This document shows, one piece after another, positions 36,880-45,480 of a stretch of DNA of 64,000 nucleotides (its first letter is position 1; the number at the start of each line of letters is the position of its first letter). Origin of the DNA: Polyangium fumosum (GTDB lineage: Bacteria > Myxococcota_A > Polyangia > Polyangiales > Polyangiaceae); assembly GCF_005144585.1 (NCBI RefSeq), contig NZ_SSMQ01000056.1, forward strand, positions 21,765 to 85,764, in the 5' to 3' direction. The notes under the pieces are model-generated. The model searched no databases. It saw only the letters and a program-made list of their open reading frames with translations, and was not told where the DNA came from. A program made the position numbers and the translations under genes.

Positions 36880-38094
36880 TCACGCCGACGCCGTTCGGCG
36901 TACCATCCGCACGGCCAGGGCGGCGGTGGAGGCCGTCGTCGCCAGCGCGACGACGCCCAGCCAGCCCCATTGCGCCAGCGCCAAGCTGCCGAGCGCGGCG
37001 CCCGTCGCCATGCCCATGAACATCCCGGTGAACAGGAGCGCGTTCAGGCGGCTGCGCGCGCCGGGCTCGATGCCATACACCAGCGTTTGGTGCGCTACGA
37101 GCGTGCCCTGGACGCCGAAGTCGAAACCAATCGCGGCGACGACGATCAGGCCCAGTTGCGCCGTGGTCGGCAAGAGGGGGAAGAGCCCCAGGGCCGCGAA
37201 CGACAGCGCGGTCAGTCCTGCGCCGAGGCGCGCGACGAACTCCGGTCCACGCCGGTCGGCCAAACGCCCGGCCAGGGGCGCGCCCAGCGCGCCCGCCGCG
37301 CCCGCCAGCCCGAAAGCACCGGCGGCGGCGCTGCCCAGGTGGAAGCGGCTATGCAACATGACCGCGAGCGTCGACCAGAAGGCGCCAAAGCCGATCGACA
37401 ACATTCCCTGCGAGAGCGTCGCCTGGCGTAGCGCCCCGTAACGGCGCCACAACGCGACGAGCGAACCCATCAAAGCGCGATAACCGAGCTGGGTCGTGGG
37501 CTGAAAGCGCGGCAGGCCGCTCCAGGCGACCACGCCGATCATGGCAATGGACGCCGCGGCGGCGAGATACACGGCGCGCCAGCCGAACTGCTCGGCCACG
37601 AAGCCGCTGACCACGCGCGAGAGCAGGATGCCCAGAAGCAGGCCGGTCATGACCGTGCCCACGACCTTGCCGCGCTGCGATTCCGGCGCCAGGGTCGCGG
37701 CGGCCGGCACGATGTCCTGCGCCAGCGTCGCCGTCAGCCCGACGGCCAGGTTGGCCCCGAGCAAGGAGGCAATCCCCGGGGCGAAGCCGCCGAGCAAAAG
37801 CGCCAGGGAAAGCAACGCGGCCTTGACCAGAATGATGCTGCGCCGGTCATAACGGTCCCCCAAGGGGGCGAGCAGCAGGATTCCGAGGGCATACCCCAAT
37901 TGCGTCATCGTGGGCACGAGGCCCACCAGCCGGTCGCCGGCCTGGAGGTCCGCGCCCAGCACCCCCAGCATCGGCTGACTGTAGTAGAGCGACGCGACGC
38001 TCAGCCCGGCGCCGGTGGCCAGCAGAAGCACGAGCGAGCGGGAGAGCCCGGCCTGCGTGGGAACGGCAACATGCGCTACATGAATAGATGCCAT
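36880..38094 (-). CDS. MFS transporter (drug-efflux-like)
   Basis: A 404-residue, 12-helix major facilitator. Between helices 2 and 3 lies GDRYDRRSIILVKA (motif A), and helix 1 has LYYSQPMLGVLGADL; between the two halves is a basic loop (LWRRYGALRQATL). FDFGVQGTLVAHQTLVYGIEPGARSRLNALLF is typical of the YgaY/YfcJ-like or arabinose-efflux-like subgroup. It exports an unknown small molecule. ATG at 38094 is chosen because the upstream 13 residues of the open frame look non-membrane; GAGG precedes it. It is divergent from a LysR gene, 95 bp away, which probably regulates it in the manner of LysR-controlled efflux pumps. Confidence 0.93.
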   Translation of the reverse strand: MASIHVAHVAVPTQAGLSRSLVLLLATGAGLSVASLYYSQPMLGVLGADLQAGDRLVGLVPTMTQLGYALGILLLAPLGDRYDRRSIILVKAALLSLALLLGGFAPGIASLLGANLAVGLTATLAQDIVPAAATLAPESQRGKVVGTVMTGLLLGILLSRVVSGFVAEQFGWRAVYLAAAASIAMIGVVAWSGLPRFQPTTQLGYRALMGSLVALWRRYGALRQATLSQGMLSIGFGAFWSTLAVMLHSRFHLGSAAAGAFGLAGAAGALGAPLAGRLADRRGPEFVARLGAGLTALSFAALGLFPLLPTTAQLGLIVVAAIGFDFGVQGTLVAHQTLVYGIEPGARSRLNALLFTGMFMGMATGAALGSLALAQWGWLGVVALATTASTAALAVRMVRRTASA

Positions 38095-38189
38095 GGGAGA
38101 CGCCTCTTCGGTTGACGTGTTGCCATCGTACAAGCCGTTCCGACGACGTGGTAGCTGCCTCCCATGCAGACTTGATATACGCTGCGCGC

Positions 38190-39110
38190 ATGACCCACCC
38201 GGACACGAGCGGCATGGACCGCATCGGACTGATGCAGACCTTCGTGCGCATCGTCGAGGCCGGCAGCCTTTCGGCCGCGGCCGCGCAGCTCGGGACCAGC
38301 CAGCCCACGGTCAGCCGGCGCTTGCAGGCGCTCGAGCGCTCGCTGGGCCTCGAGCTGCTGCAGCGCTCGACCCACGCGATGAAGCTCACCGACGATGGCG
38401 CGCGCTGCTTCGCGCACGCGAAGACGCTTCTGGAGAGCTGGCAGGCGATGACCGCCGACCTACGCGGGGCCAAGGACGCGCCGGAGGGTCATCTCCGGGT
38501 CCTGGTTCCGCACGCGTTCGGGCAGGACCAACTGATCGCCCCTTTGATGGCGTACCTGCGGCGGTATCCCCAGGTCACCGTCGAATGGTTGTTGCATGAT
38601 CGGCGTCCCGATTTCATTGCCGAGGGCATCGATTGCGCCGTGCAGGTCGGCGCGGTGGACGATCCCGCCGTGATCGCCCTTCGGTTGGCCGAGGTGCCGC
38701 GCATCGTGGTGGCGTCCCCGAAATTGTTCGGCGAGCGTCCGTTTCCGCGGGAGCCTGACGATCTCGCGGCGCTGCCTTGGCTCGCGCTGCAGACCTTTTA
38801 TCGCAACGAGGTGGCGCTCGTGCGAAAGGCCGACGGCGTCACCCGCCGCTTTGCGATCCGACCACGGCTGAGCACCGATAGCCTGTATGCCTTGCGCAAC
38901 GCGATTCTCTCGGACCTGGGGGTCGGAATCGTCTCCGCGTGGATGGTGACCGACGATCTGGAGCAAGGGCGCCTTCGGCACCTGGCGCCGGGGTGGGAAG
39001 CGCCGCGGCTTCCTGTCCACCTGGTCTATCCGTACGCGCGCTTCTACCCGGCCCGGCTGCGCGTGTTTCTGGAGGCCATGCGCGAGGCGCTGCCGACGAT
39101 CGCTGGGTAG
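38190..39110 (+). CDS. LysR-family transcriptional regulator
   Basis: A 306-residue LysR protein, ATG at 38190 in MTHPDTSGMDRIGLMQ. The HTH is GSLSAAAAQLGTSQPTVSRRLQALERSLGLELLQRSTHAMKLTDDG (read in parts), followed by the effector domain (HLRVLVPHAFGQDQLIAPL, IDCAVQVGAVDDPAVI, ILSDLGVGIVSAWMV). It belongs to the CrgA-like group. It is divergent from the MFS transporter gene, so the transporter is its likely target. The interval is short (95 bp) and AT-richer near TTGATATACG, a possible -10 for the lysR gene. Confidence 0.92.
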   Translation: MTHPDTSGMDRIGLMQTFVRIVEAGSLSAAAAQLGTSQPTVSRRLQALERSLGLELLQRSTHAMKLTDDGARCFAHAKTLLESWQAMTADLRGAKDAPEGHLRVLVPHAFGQDQLIAPLMAYLRRYPQVTVEWLLHDRRPDFIAEGIDCAVQVGAVDDPAVIALRLAEVPRIVVASPKLFGERPFPREPDDLAALPWLALQTFYRNEVALVRKADGVTRRFAIRPRLSTDSLYALRNAILSDLGVGIVSAWMVTDDLEQGRLRHLAPGWEAPRLPVHLVYPYARFYPARLRVFLEAMREALPTIAG

Positions 39111-39365
39111 CTTCGCGCGCTGGGCGCGGCGATGGCGTATGCGTTGACGCCCGCGGTGCCGTCACCGGCACGTATCGCCGGAACAACTCCTCCCCTGGCG
39201 CGGAAGCTCGCCCGGTCGAGCCCGGCGCTGGACGCGCGCTTTTGTACGTCGGCCCCCTCGGCGAGCCTCCCCCTCGTGATCGCGCTCCGACGCGTCCCGC
39301 GGATCACAAGCCTCGCGCGCCGGGCCTTGACACGGCCGGCTCCGGTCACATGTTGGGCCGCCTGA

Positions 39366-39617
39366 ATGAGCACCAAGGCCTCCCTTCACCTCGCCCGAGC
39401 CAGCAAAGCCGCGAAGCTCTTGAAGGAGGCGACGTCGCAGGAGGAAGCCGCGCTCTTGCTCGACGCCGGCCTGACGGAGCTGAACGCGGCCCTGGCCGCG
39501 GCGCCGAAGGCGATCGCTGAGCGCGTGCAGCGCGTCGTCAACGACATCGCACGGCAGATGATGAGCGTCGTCCACGAGGACGTGCTCGCCGAGGCGGCCG
39601 AGGCGGCGCAGGCCTGA
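39366..39617 (+). CDS. Small helical protein of unknown function
   Basis: An 83-residue, Ala/Glu-rich, fully helical-looking protein: LHLARASKAAKLLKEATSQEEAALLLDAGLTELNAAL, then AERVQRVVNDIARQMMSVVHEDVLAEAAEAAQ. No signal or membrane segment. ATG at 39366 sits 255 bp past the LysR stop, which is too far for an obvious operon. The pattern is that of a small coiled-coil or adaptor protein. I do not recognise the family. Codon use fits a real gene. Confidence 0.55.
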   Translation: MSTKASLHLARASKAAKLLKEATSQEEAALLLDAGLTELNAALAAAPKAIAERVQRVVNDIARQMMSVVHEDVLAEAAEAAQA

Positions 39618-39935
39618 CGTCAGGTATCCGCTCTCACCAGCTTCCTCCTCTCACCCACATCCTCGGTTCCGGCGCCACGGGCACCTCCCGCTGCCCCCTC
39701 CGCGTGTGCGCCTTCCCCCGCGACAGAATGCTCTGCCCACCGGCTTGAGCCGCGTGTATTTCGGCGCCATTGCAAAATCGCAGCGCCGACCGGGCGCCCG
39801 AATGTTGGCGAGCCCTTGACATCGCGAATCCATTTGGGCCCACTGGTCGTGGCTGTCTGTCCGCTACGCCCTGCCGCTTTCCTTCACGGACCAACGCTCC
39901 TCCGGAAGGACCCCTCCCAGAAAGAACCTCACGCG
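39618..39935 (+). promoter_or_regulatory. 318 bp gene-free upstream region of the beta-glucan operon
   Basis: No gene supported. The best promoter-like element is TTGACA at 39816-39821 with a moderate downstream sequence but no good -10. A short AT-rich patch (GTATTTCGGCGCCATTGCAAAATC) lies about 150 bp upstream of the first lipoprotein gene start at 39936. It probably contains the promoter for the three-gene unit that follows. Confidence 0.35.
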
Positions 39936-41246
39936 ATGAAGCGACCACCGATCCATCCTTTCGACCGCGCTCGCGCCGGCGCGCTCGCGCTCCTCGTCGT
40001 GCTCACGGGCTGCTCCGGCGGCGAGGAAAAGGGCACCTCCTCGGGCTCGCCGACCCCGCCTCCGTCGAACGGAGGCAACGAACCGCCGCCGCCCGTCGTC
40101 GAGGGTGCCACGTGCGACAACGGCGAGTTCGAGGTCCGCTTGATCGGGACGACCGAGCTCGACGGCGAGACATACAAGGTCGTCACCGCCACGCCTTGCG
40201 AATACGTCCTCTCCCACGTCCAAGGAAAGAAGAACTTTCCTATCGAGGAGCACGAGACGTTCTACGTGGCCGACAGCCATTTCGAGATCCCGTACATCCC
40301 CGGCGTCATGGACGACGTCGCCTATACGCCCGGCGAGAAGAACAAGGGCTGGGCGACGGGCATGGATGTCGAGGCCGAGGTGGCGAAGCTCGGCGCGCTT
40401 CCCGTCCTCTACCACGTCACTCCTGGGTACGAATACGGATACTTCACCGAGTACGACGACGACCAAGGCGACATCTTCGGGGCGTTCCGGCCCACCTGGC
40501 GGTTCGTCAAGAAGGGCGGCGACGTCAACCTGCTCTTCTTCGCGCCACCCGACACCACGTGGCCGCGTCACCGCGGTGGATGGAATCCGAGGGAGATCAA
40601 CCAGGAAATCGGCTTCGGTTTCCTCGTCGACACCGACGGCAAGGTCTACGTCCCGAAGGGCGTGCCGCTCGGACGACGGGGGTGGGACGACGAACTCCGC
40701 TGCGTCGTCATCAACAAGGCGAAGCAGCCGGTGCCGGTGACGCGCACCCAGTTCCCCGGCGACGAGTCCTATTACATGGCCGAGACCCTCATGCCGGGAT
40801 ACGCGAGCATCAGCTCGCCCGGTCACCTGTACTGGGGCCACAAGGGCAAACGCATGATCGACGTCGCCAAGTGGGACGACACCTTGCCCGGCAATTTCGA
40901 CAAACCATTCATCTGGGGTTGCAGCCCCGATGGCTACAACGTCGGCCACGCCGAGGGGTTCACCTGGCCGGAGCTCCGCGAGAAGAAGCGCGACGAATAC
41001 CTGGCCGGCCTCATCGACGCGATCCCCAAGGAGAACCTCTATCGCATCAAGGTGTACCGCAAGGATGATCCGAACGGCGCCGCCGAGCTCCTGGGCGAGC
41101 TCTTCTACGAGTGGGACGGCGACGAGTGGCTGCCTCGCGCCACGGGCGAAAAGCTCATCACGATCGACGAGGCGCGGTCGACGTACCGGATCAGCGGGCA
41201 CCTGGGTGAAGGTCAACGCGCATTCATCGTGATCGAGGATCTCTGA
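39936..41246 (+). CDS. Lipoprotein of unknown function, first gene of a three-lipoprotein unit
   Basis: A 436-residue lipoprotein with signal MKRPPIHPFDRARAGALALLVVLTGC. After a Pro/Gly linker (PTPPPSNGGNEPPPP) comes a ~380-residue domain with many aromatic and acidic residues: FEIPYIPGVMDDVAYTP, YEYGYFTEYDDDQGDIFG, FAPPDTTWPRH, YMAETLMPGYASISS, LYWGHKGKRMIDVAKWDD, and FTWPELREKKRDEYLAGL. I do not recognise the family. The aromatic-rich make-up and neighbours (67 bp to a Tos1-like gene, then a GH128 gene) suggest a sugar-related or surface role in the same process, but that is inference. Confidence 0.75.
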   Translation: MKRPPIHPFDRARAGALALLVVLTGCSGGEEKGTSSGSPTPPPSNGGNEPPPPVVEGATCDNGEFEVRLIGTTELDGETYKVVTATPCEYVLSHVQGKKNFPIEEHETFYVADSHFEIPYIPGVMDDVAYTPGEKNKGWATGMDVEAEVAKLGALPVLYHVTPGYEYGYFTEYDDDQGDIFGAFRPTWRFVKKGGDVNLLFFAPPDTTWPRHRGGWNPREINQEIGFGFLVDTDGKVYVPKGVPLGRRGWDDELRCVVINKAKQPVPVTRTQFPGDESYYMAETLMPGYASISSPGHLYWGHKGKRMIDVAKWDDTLPGNFDKPFIWGCSPDGYNVGHAEGFTWPELREKKRDEYLAGLIDAIPKENLYRIKVYRKDDPNGAAELLGELFYEWDGDEWLPRATGEKLITIDEARSTYRISGHLGEGQRAFIVIEDL

Positions 41247-41313
41247 CCCCTCGAACGAGAATGAGGACCGCAAGGGCGCAGGGAATGCGCGAGGGACGCA
41301 AGGAGGAGAACTC

Positions 41314-42618
41314 ATGACGAAGCTCTCGAGGCAATTCGTTCACGCGGCTCTCGCCCTCCTCGCCTGCGCCTGCGGAAGCGCGCGCGAGGAGGGAACGGGG
41401 GGCGCAGGAGGCACCGGAGGCGCAGGAGGCACCGGGGGCGCCGGGGCGAGCGGGTCGACATCGTCGTCGACGTCGAGCGGGGACACCGGCGGCGGCGGCG
41501 GCCTGGGGATGCACCCCACGGAGCCGAGCACGCCCACGCGGGGCGGGACGATGACGTTCACCAATGTCGGCGCGCCCGGGTGGTGGCCGCGTCGCATCGA
41601 TCGCGCGTCGGGTGATCCGGCCTGTACCTACAAGGACGGGACGGATACCTGGGGTGGACACTGCTGTATGAAGGAGCAGCACACGACGAGCACCACGCTC
41701 GCGCCCTTCGACGAGGAGATGACCCTCATCATGAAGGCCATCCGCCTAAAGCAGCTCGCCATTTACCAGCCCGGCGCCGACGCGTCTTCCTGGTCGATGA
41801 TTTCCTCCTGGGACGCGAAGAGCGGCCACGGCTCGAACCTCGTCGTCACCGAAGGGCAGATGACGTCCTCCGACTTCACGGGCGATCTCACGAAGAAAGA
41901 TTGCGTGAACTATTTCATGCAAGAAGCTTCGTTCGCATGCGGAGACGGGAAGGATTATTATTGCCCGAGCGATCCGGGCATCAACCACCTCGGCTGGTCG
42001 GGCTCGAAGCTCATCGTCTTCCTTGGGTCGATGACGTTCGATGACGCAGGCGTGAGCAAGTGCGACGGCGGCGGGCAAGGCCACGCGGGCCCGTGGGTGG
42101 CGTTCGTCGCGTCCGAGCTGATTCGCGACGGCGGCCGCAAGTGGAACGGGCTCTGCAATTGTTATTCGAAGACGGGCTCGGTCGGCGACGGCTGCGGCGA
42201 GATCAACGTCTTCGAGGTGGTGCTCGACAACAATCAATACAGCAACCGCGAGTTCATGAGCACCGGCGTACGCTCGTACCAAGCCGGCCACGTCGGCGGC
42301 AATGTCTGCGGGGAGGGCTGCGACCGCGACGCCTTCGCCGACGACGTCGAGGTCGTCGACGCCTGCGCGAAGAAAGCCTACACGAGCGGCCCCGAGATCG
42401 AGGTCGGCGGCGACGCGGAGGGCTGCCCCGTGTGGCGCCGGCCCATCGGCGATCGGTATTTCATGATTCTCCTCGACGAGAAGCAGCGGGAAATCCAGGT
42501 CGCGGTCATCCACCCCGAGAAGATCCCCGCGGCCGCCGCCGAGATGCTCCCGTTGCTCCCCGGCGCCCTGTCCCGCAATGCGATCGACGCGCTTCTCTCG
42601 ATGCGCCTACCCGAGTGA
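41314..42618 (+). CDS. Tos1-like putative glycosyl hydrolase lipoprotein
   Basis: A 434-residue lipoprotein: signal ending LLACACG, GG-A/T and SSS linker, then a domain resembling the fungal cell-wall protein Tos1/YJL171C family. Matching features are LAPFDEEMTLIMKAIRLKQLAIYQP (N-terminal part), and CNCYSKTGS...GCGEINVFEVVLDN followed later by RYFMILLDEKQREIQVAVI, which parallel the fungal CSCW-x-GCGEFDxFEVL and AAVIF segments. Cys are abundant. The fungal family is linked to beta-1,3-glucan in cell walls; a bacterial lipoprotein of this type next to a GH128 gene suggests degradation or binding of fungal glucan. Catalytic residues are not known to me. The next gene begins 23 bp downstream, so they form one transcript. 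Confidence 0.72.
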   Translation: MTKLSRQFVHAALALLACACGSAREEGTGGAGGTGGAGGTGGAGASGSTSSSTSSGDTGGGGGLGMHPTEPSTPTRGGTMTFTNVGAPGWWPRRIDRASGDPACTYKDGTDTWGGHCCMKEQHTTSTTLAPFDEEMTLIMKAIRLKQLAIYQPGADASSWSMISSWDAKSGHGSNLVVTEGQMTSSDFTGDLTKKDCVNYFMQEASFACGDGKDYYCPSDPGINHLGWSGSKLIVFLGSMTFDDAGVSKCDGGGQGHAGPWVAFVASELIRDGGRKWNGLCNCYSKTGSVGDGCGEINVFEVVLDNNQYSNREFMSTGVRSYQAGHVGGNVCGEGCDRDAFADDVEVVDACAKKAYTSGPEIEVGGDAEGCPVWRRPIGDRYFMILLDEKQREIQVAVIHPEKIPAAAAEMLPLLPGALSRNAIDALLSMRLPE

Positions 42619-42641
42619 TCGACATCCACGCAGAGGTGACC

Positions 42642-43676
42642 ATGCCCATGATCCATAACGCACGGACGCAATGGTTGGCGGGAGCGGCGGCCTTGGCGGC
42701 GCTCGTCGCGGTTGCCGCGTGTGGCTCGAGCGAGCCGTCCCCAGGCTCGGGCGACGGTGGGAGCGGCGGCAGCGGTGGCAGCGGCGGCAGCGGCGGCAGC
42801 GGCGGCAGCGGTGGCAGCGGCGGCAGCGGCGCGTCGATGGCCGAGAGCAGCAGCTCCGGCTCGACAGGCGGCGGGCCGCCGACGAACCATCCCACTGGCT
42901 GCAAGCGCGGCGTCGCCTACGGATACCATTCGAAGGCGGACATGCAGGCGCTCTCGCCGGCGGTGTCGTGGTGGTACAACTGGGCGCATGAGCCGGACGA
43001 AGGCCTCAAGCCCGACGTGTACAAGATGCTCGGCGTGGAATATGTGCCGATGGTATGGGGCGGCGGCGGCCTCGACAGCGCGCAAGCCACGAAGATCGCC
43101 GGCGAGATCCCCGACGGCACGAGCTTCCTTCTCGGCTTCAACGAGCCGAATTTCGGCGAGCAGGCCAATCTGTCGGCGACCCAAGCCGCAGCGCTCTGGC
43201 CGCATGTGGAGGCCATCGCCGACGCGCGTGGCCTCGCGCTGGTGTCGCCCGCCGTGAACTTCTGTGGAGGGTCGTGCCAGGAGACGGACCCCTTCAAGTA
43301 CCTCGACGACTTCTTCGCCGCCTGTGAGGGGTGCCGCGTCGATTACATCGGCATCCACATCTACACGGCTTGCCAGGGCGACGGGACGAACAAGGCTCGG
43401 TGGCTCATCAACCACATCGAGACGTACAAAACGCGGTTCGACAAACCGTTCTGGCTGACCGAGTTCGCCTGCGACAACGCAGGCTCGCTCGCCGAGCAAA
43501 AGGCGTTCATGATCGACGCGCTCGACTACCTGGAAAACGAGCCGCGGATCGCGCGGTATGCGTGGTTCTCGGGTCGCCCGGACAACGTGGCCAACGCGAG
43601 CCTGCTGGGGGACGACGGCGTCCTGACGGAGCTCGGCCAGGCGTACGTGGACGCGCCGCAAACGACCTGCGAGTGA
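42642..43676 (+). CDS. GH128-type (Asl1-like) beta-glucanase lipoprotein
   Basis: A 344-residue lipoprotein with AGAGG upstream of ATG at 42642, lipid Cys27 in AVAACGSS, and an ~30-residue GGS linker. The mature domain is a TIM barrel with SWWYNWAHEPD, VPMVWGGGG, LLGFNEPNFGEQANLS (acid/base Glu165), DYIGIHIYT, and FWLTEFACD (nucleophile Glu271), ending with IARYAWFSGRPDN. This is the Asl1-like glycosyl hydrolase catalytic domain (GH128), whose characterised members are endo-beta-1,3-glucanases acting on fungal and algal glucans. It is the third gene of the unit with the Tos1-like protein. Together they look like a surface-bound beta-1,3-glucan-degrading set. Confidence 0.9.
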   Translation: MPMIHNARTQWLAGAAALAALVAVAACGSSEPSPGSGDGGSGGSGGSGGSGGSGGSGGSGGSGASMAESSSSGSTGGGPPTNHPTGCKRGVAYGYHSKADMQALSPAVSWWYNWAHEPDEGLKPDVYKMLGVEYVPMVWGGGGLDSAQATKIAGEIPDGTSFLLGFNEPNFGEQANLSATQAAALWPHVEAIADARGLALVSPAVNFCGGSCQETDPFKYLDDFFAACEGCRVDYIGIHIYTACQGDGTNKARWLINHIETYKTRFDKPFWLTEFACDNAGSLAEQKAFMIDALDYLENEPRIARYAWFSGRPDNVANASLLGDDGVLTELGQAYVDAPQTTCE

Positions 43677-43730
43677 CGATGCCGCCCGCCACGCCGAGTG
43701 ACGTGGCTTTTCCTCGAGTCAGCTCGCCGG

Positions 43731-44189
43731 CTACTCGTCGATGTCAATCGCGCGAGGTCCGAGTTGCGGCGGCGCCGCGACCTCGGACGCCTCGGAGCTG
43801 TCGCCGTGGATCACGTCGGCGATGATCCGATCGGTCACCTCGTCGAGGTACGCGCGCATCGCCGCGTTGATCTGCTGGAACTCGGGCCACAACGTCTCGT
43901 GCACGAACGGCTTCGGCACCTTTACCATGACCGTGGTCCGACGCTGTCCGCGGTACCGATAGGGTTTGAGATCATAACGACGGAGCAGCGAAAGGAAGAG
44001 CTTTCGCGACCAGGCATCGGCGAGCGTGAACTGGAACTCCATCGGCGGGTCGAGCCGCTCGACACTCGCGAGCCGCTGCTGGATCCGTCGTCGGGCCTCG
44101 GCCGCCGCGACCCGCTCGCCTTCCGTCGTCGCGCCAGCAAACAACGCCTCGATCCGGGACAACTTCTCGCGCAGCTTGGCTTCATCCAT
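43731..44189 (-). CDS. DUF2786-like protein
   Basis: A 152-residue protein with GAGGAGG before ATG at 44189. The N-terminus MDEAKLREKLSRIEALFAG followed by ATTEGERVAAAEARRRIQQRL is the DUF2786 pattern (helix, then a conserved E-x-x-A-A-x-x-A helix). The rest, LFLSLLRRYDLKPYRYRGQRRTTVMVKVPKPF, continues with short strands and a helical tail (INAAMRAYLDEVTDRIIADVI). Function unknown; the family is found in phages and bacteria and may act in DNA or RNA handling, which is only a guess. Soluble, cytoplasmic. It is head-to-tail with the next upstream gene on the same strand (181 bp apart). Confidence 0.75.
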   Translation of the reverse strand: MDEAKLREKLSRIEALFAGATTEGERVAAAEARRRIQQRLASVERLDPPMEFQFTLADAWSRKLFLSLLRRYDLKPYRYRGQRRTTVMVKVPKPFVHETLWPEFQQINAAMRAYLDEVTDRIIADVIHGDSSEASEVAAPPQLGPRAIDIDE

Positions 44190-44370
44190 CACGTTCCTCC
44201 TCGGGCTCACCCGCCTCGGACAAACCTGATAGCCTGAATGTCCAGCGATGCCAAGAGCCTTTGCGCCCCGTTCGTCGTGGTGTACGGGTTCCCCGCGAAC
44301 GTTTGTCAGCGGAGGAGACGTGGGGCGCCGGCCCGGGGAGGGCGGGCCGCATCCCCGAGCCCACGCGGAA

Positions 44371-45318
44371 TCAGTCGAACCCGCCCCAATCCCCTCCCAA
44401 GTCGTCGCCCCCGAAATCATCGCCCCCGAAATCGCCGCCGTCGTCCCCCGCATCTCCGGAATCGGCCACGTCGGGCTCCTGCGCGACGTCCGCAGCCGAC
44501 CCGACCGGCGCTCCGGACGGGGTCACAACGTGGAGCATCGGCATGTGCATCATGTGCATGAGCGACGAGAGGAGCATCACGTCGAGCATCATCCCCATCG
44601 GGTTCGGGTAATACCGCGCGTAAGGGTCGTAGGCAGGGTTCGATGGATCGAGCTTCGTTTCCTGCTCCGCCTCGCGAGCCGGCTTCACGACGAGCGCCTC
44701 CGCGCGCTTCTGCGAGATGAAGGCCTCGGGCATCGTGGCCCGCAAAGCGTCCTCGAGGCGCGTGACGAACGATTCGAACTGGAGCCGCGCGCTTTCGAGG
44801 CGCGTGCCGTCCGAAACGAGCGGCGTGACCCGCGTTCGATATTCGTCCGCAGACTCGCCGCGCTTCGGTTCGAGCTCCCGGAGCCGGCCGCCGACCGACA
44901 CGTAGGCCGAAGGGTCTCCCGTGCGGTGCTCAGTGAACGCCCGCGTCTCCACGAGCAGGTGCAACCCGGCCTCCTCGTGTTCGAGCGCCAGCCGCAGCTC
45001 CTGGAAGCCACTCCCGAAGAGCGATGTGTGCTCCGACATCGCGATCATGAGATCTGGCAAGTCGCCGGCCTTGCCGTCCGTGTCCTGGAAAACGACGGTA
45101 TCGTCGACCACGAGGGACACGGCGTTGTCGAAGCCCAAGCCGACGAGCGCCCGCTTGATTGCGTCGACGAGCGCGCTCGCCTCGAACGCCACGCGCACGC
45201 GGTCCGTCGTGAGGTCGGGCGAGCCGCCGAGCCGTTGCTTGATTCTCTCCCAGAAGCTCGGCTCCCGATGGATGACCTCGCCCCGGAGCGTCACGTGTAT
45301 CTGTCCGACGAGCCTCAT
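44371..45318 (-). CDS. Uncharacterised protein with Met-rich segment and acidic Gly tail
   Basis: A 315-residue protein without a signal peptide. The N-terminal ~210 residues are mixed alpha/beta with strands (RLVGQIHVTLRGEVIHRE, AVSLVVDDTVVFQDTDG, LRLALEHEEAGLHLLVETRAFTEH). A hydrophobic Met-rich stretch near 236-262 (MGMMLDVMLLSSLMHMMHM) could be a membrane or interaction helix. The C-terminus is an unusual Asp/Gly tail (GGDFGGDDFGGDDLGGDWGG). I do not recognise the family; the short hydrophobic segment plus acidic tail is reminiscent of membrane-anchored assembly proteins with Gly-rich tails such as DUF1542-like or TPM-associated proteins, but this is weak. Single gene. Confidence 0.65.
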   Translation of the reverse strand: MRLVGQIHVTLRGEVIHREPSFWERIKQRLGGSPDLTTDRVRVAFEASALVDAIKRALVGLGFDNAVSLVVDDTVVFQDTDGKAGDLPDLMIAMSEHTSLFGSGFQELRLALEHEEAGLHLLVETRAFTEHRTGDPSAYVSVGGRLRELEPKRGESADEYRTRVTPLVSDGTRLESARLQFESFVTRLEDALRATMPEAFISQKRAEALVVKPAREAEQETKLDPSNPAYDPYARYYPNPMGMMLDVMLLSSLMHMMHMPMLHVVTPSGAPVGSAADVAQEPDVADSGDAGDDGGDFGGDDFGGDDLGGDWGGFD

Positions 45319-45480
45319 GCCTGCTCCTTCGCGGTTGCGCCGCAGGGACGGCGTCCCGCAGGAAGTTTAAGAGCGAATCACAAGCCGTCACGCGGAGCCC
45401 GCAAGAAATCGGCCGAGGCCGCTCCGCGGGCTGCGTGGTCGACGTTGGACGCTCGGCGCTCGCCCCGCCGCAAGAAGTGC

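Noticed and set aside
39111..39365. Possible small genes between the LysR gene and the 83-residue protein gene
   Set aside because: Frames are Arg/Ala/Pro-biased with no ribosome site or motif.
42761..42835. Short GGC-AGC tandem repeats that could be mistaken for a CRISPR or VNTR
   Set aside because: They encode the Gly/Ser linker of the GH128 lipoprotein in frame; there are no spacers.
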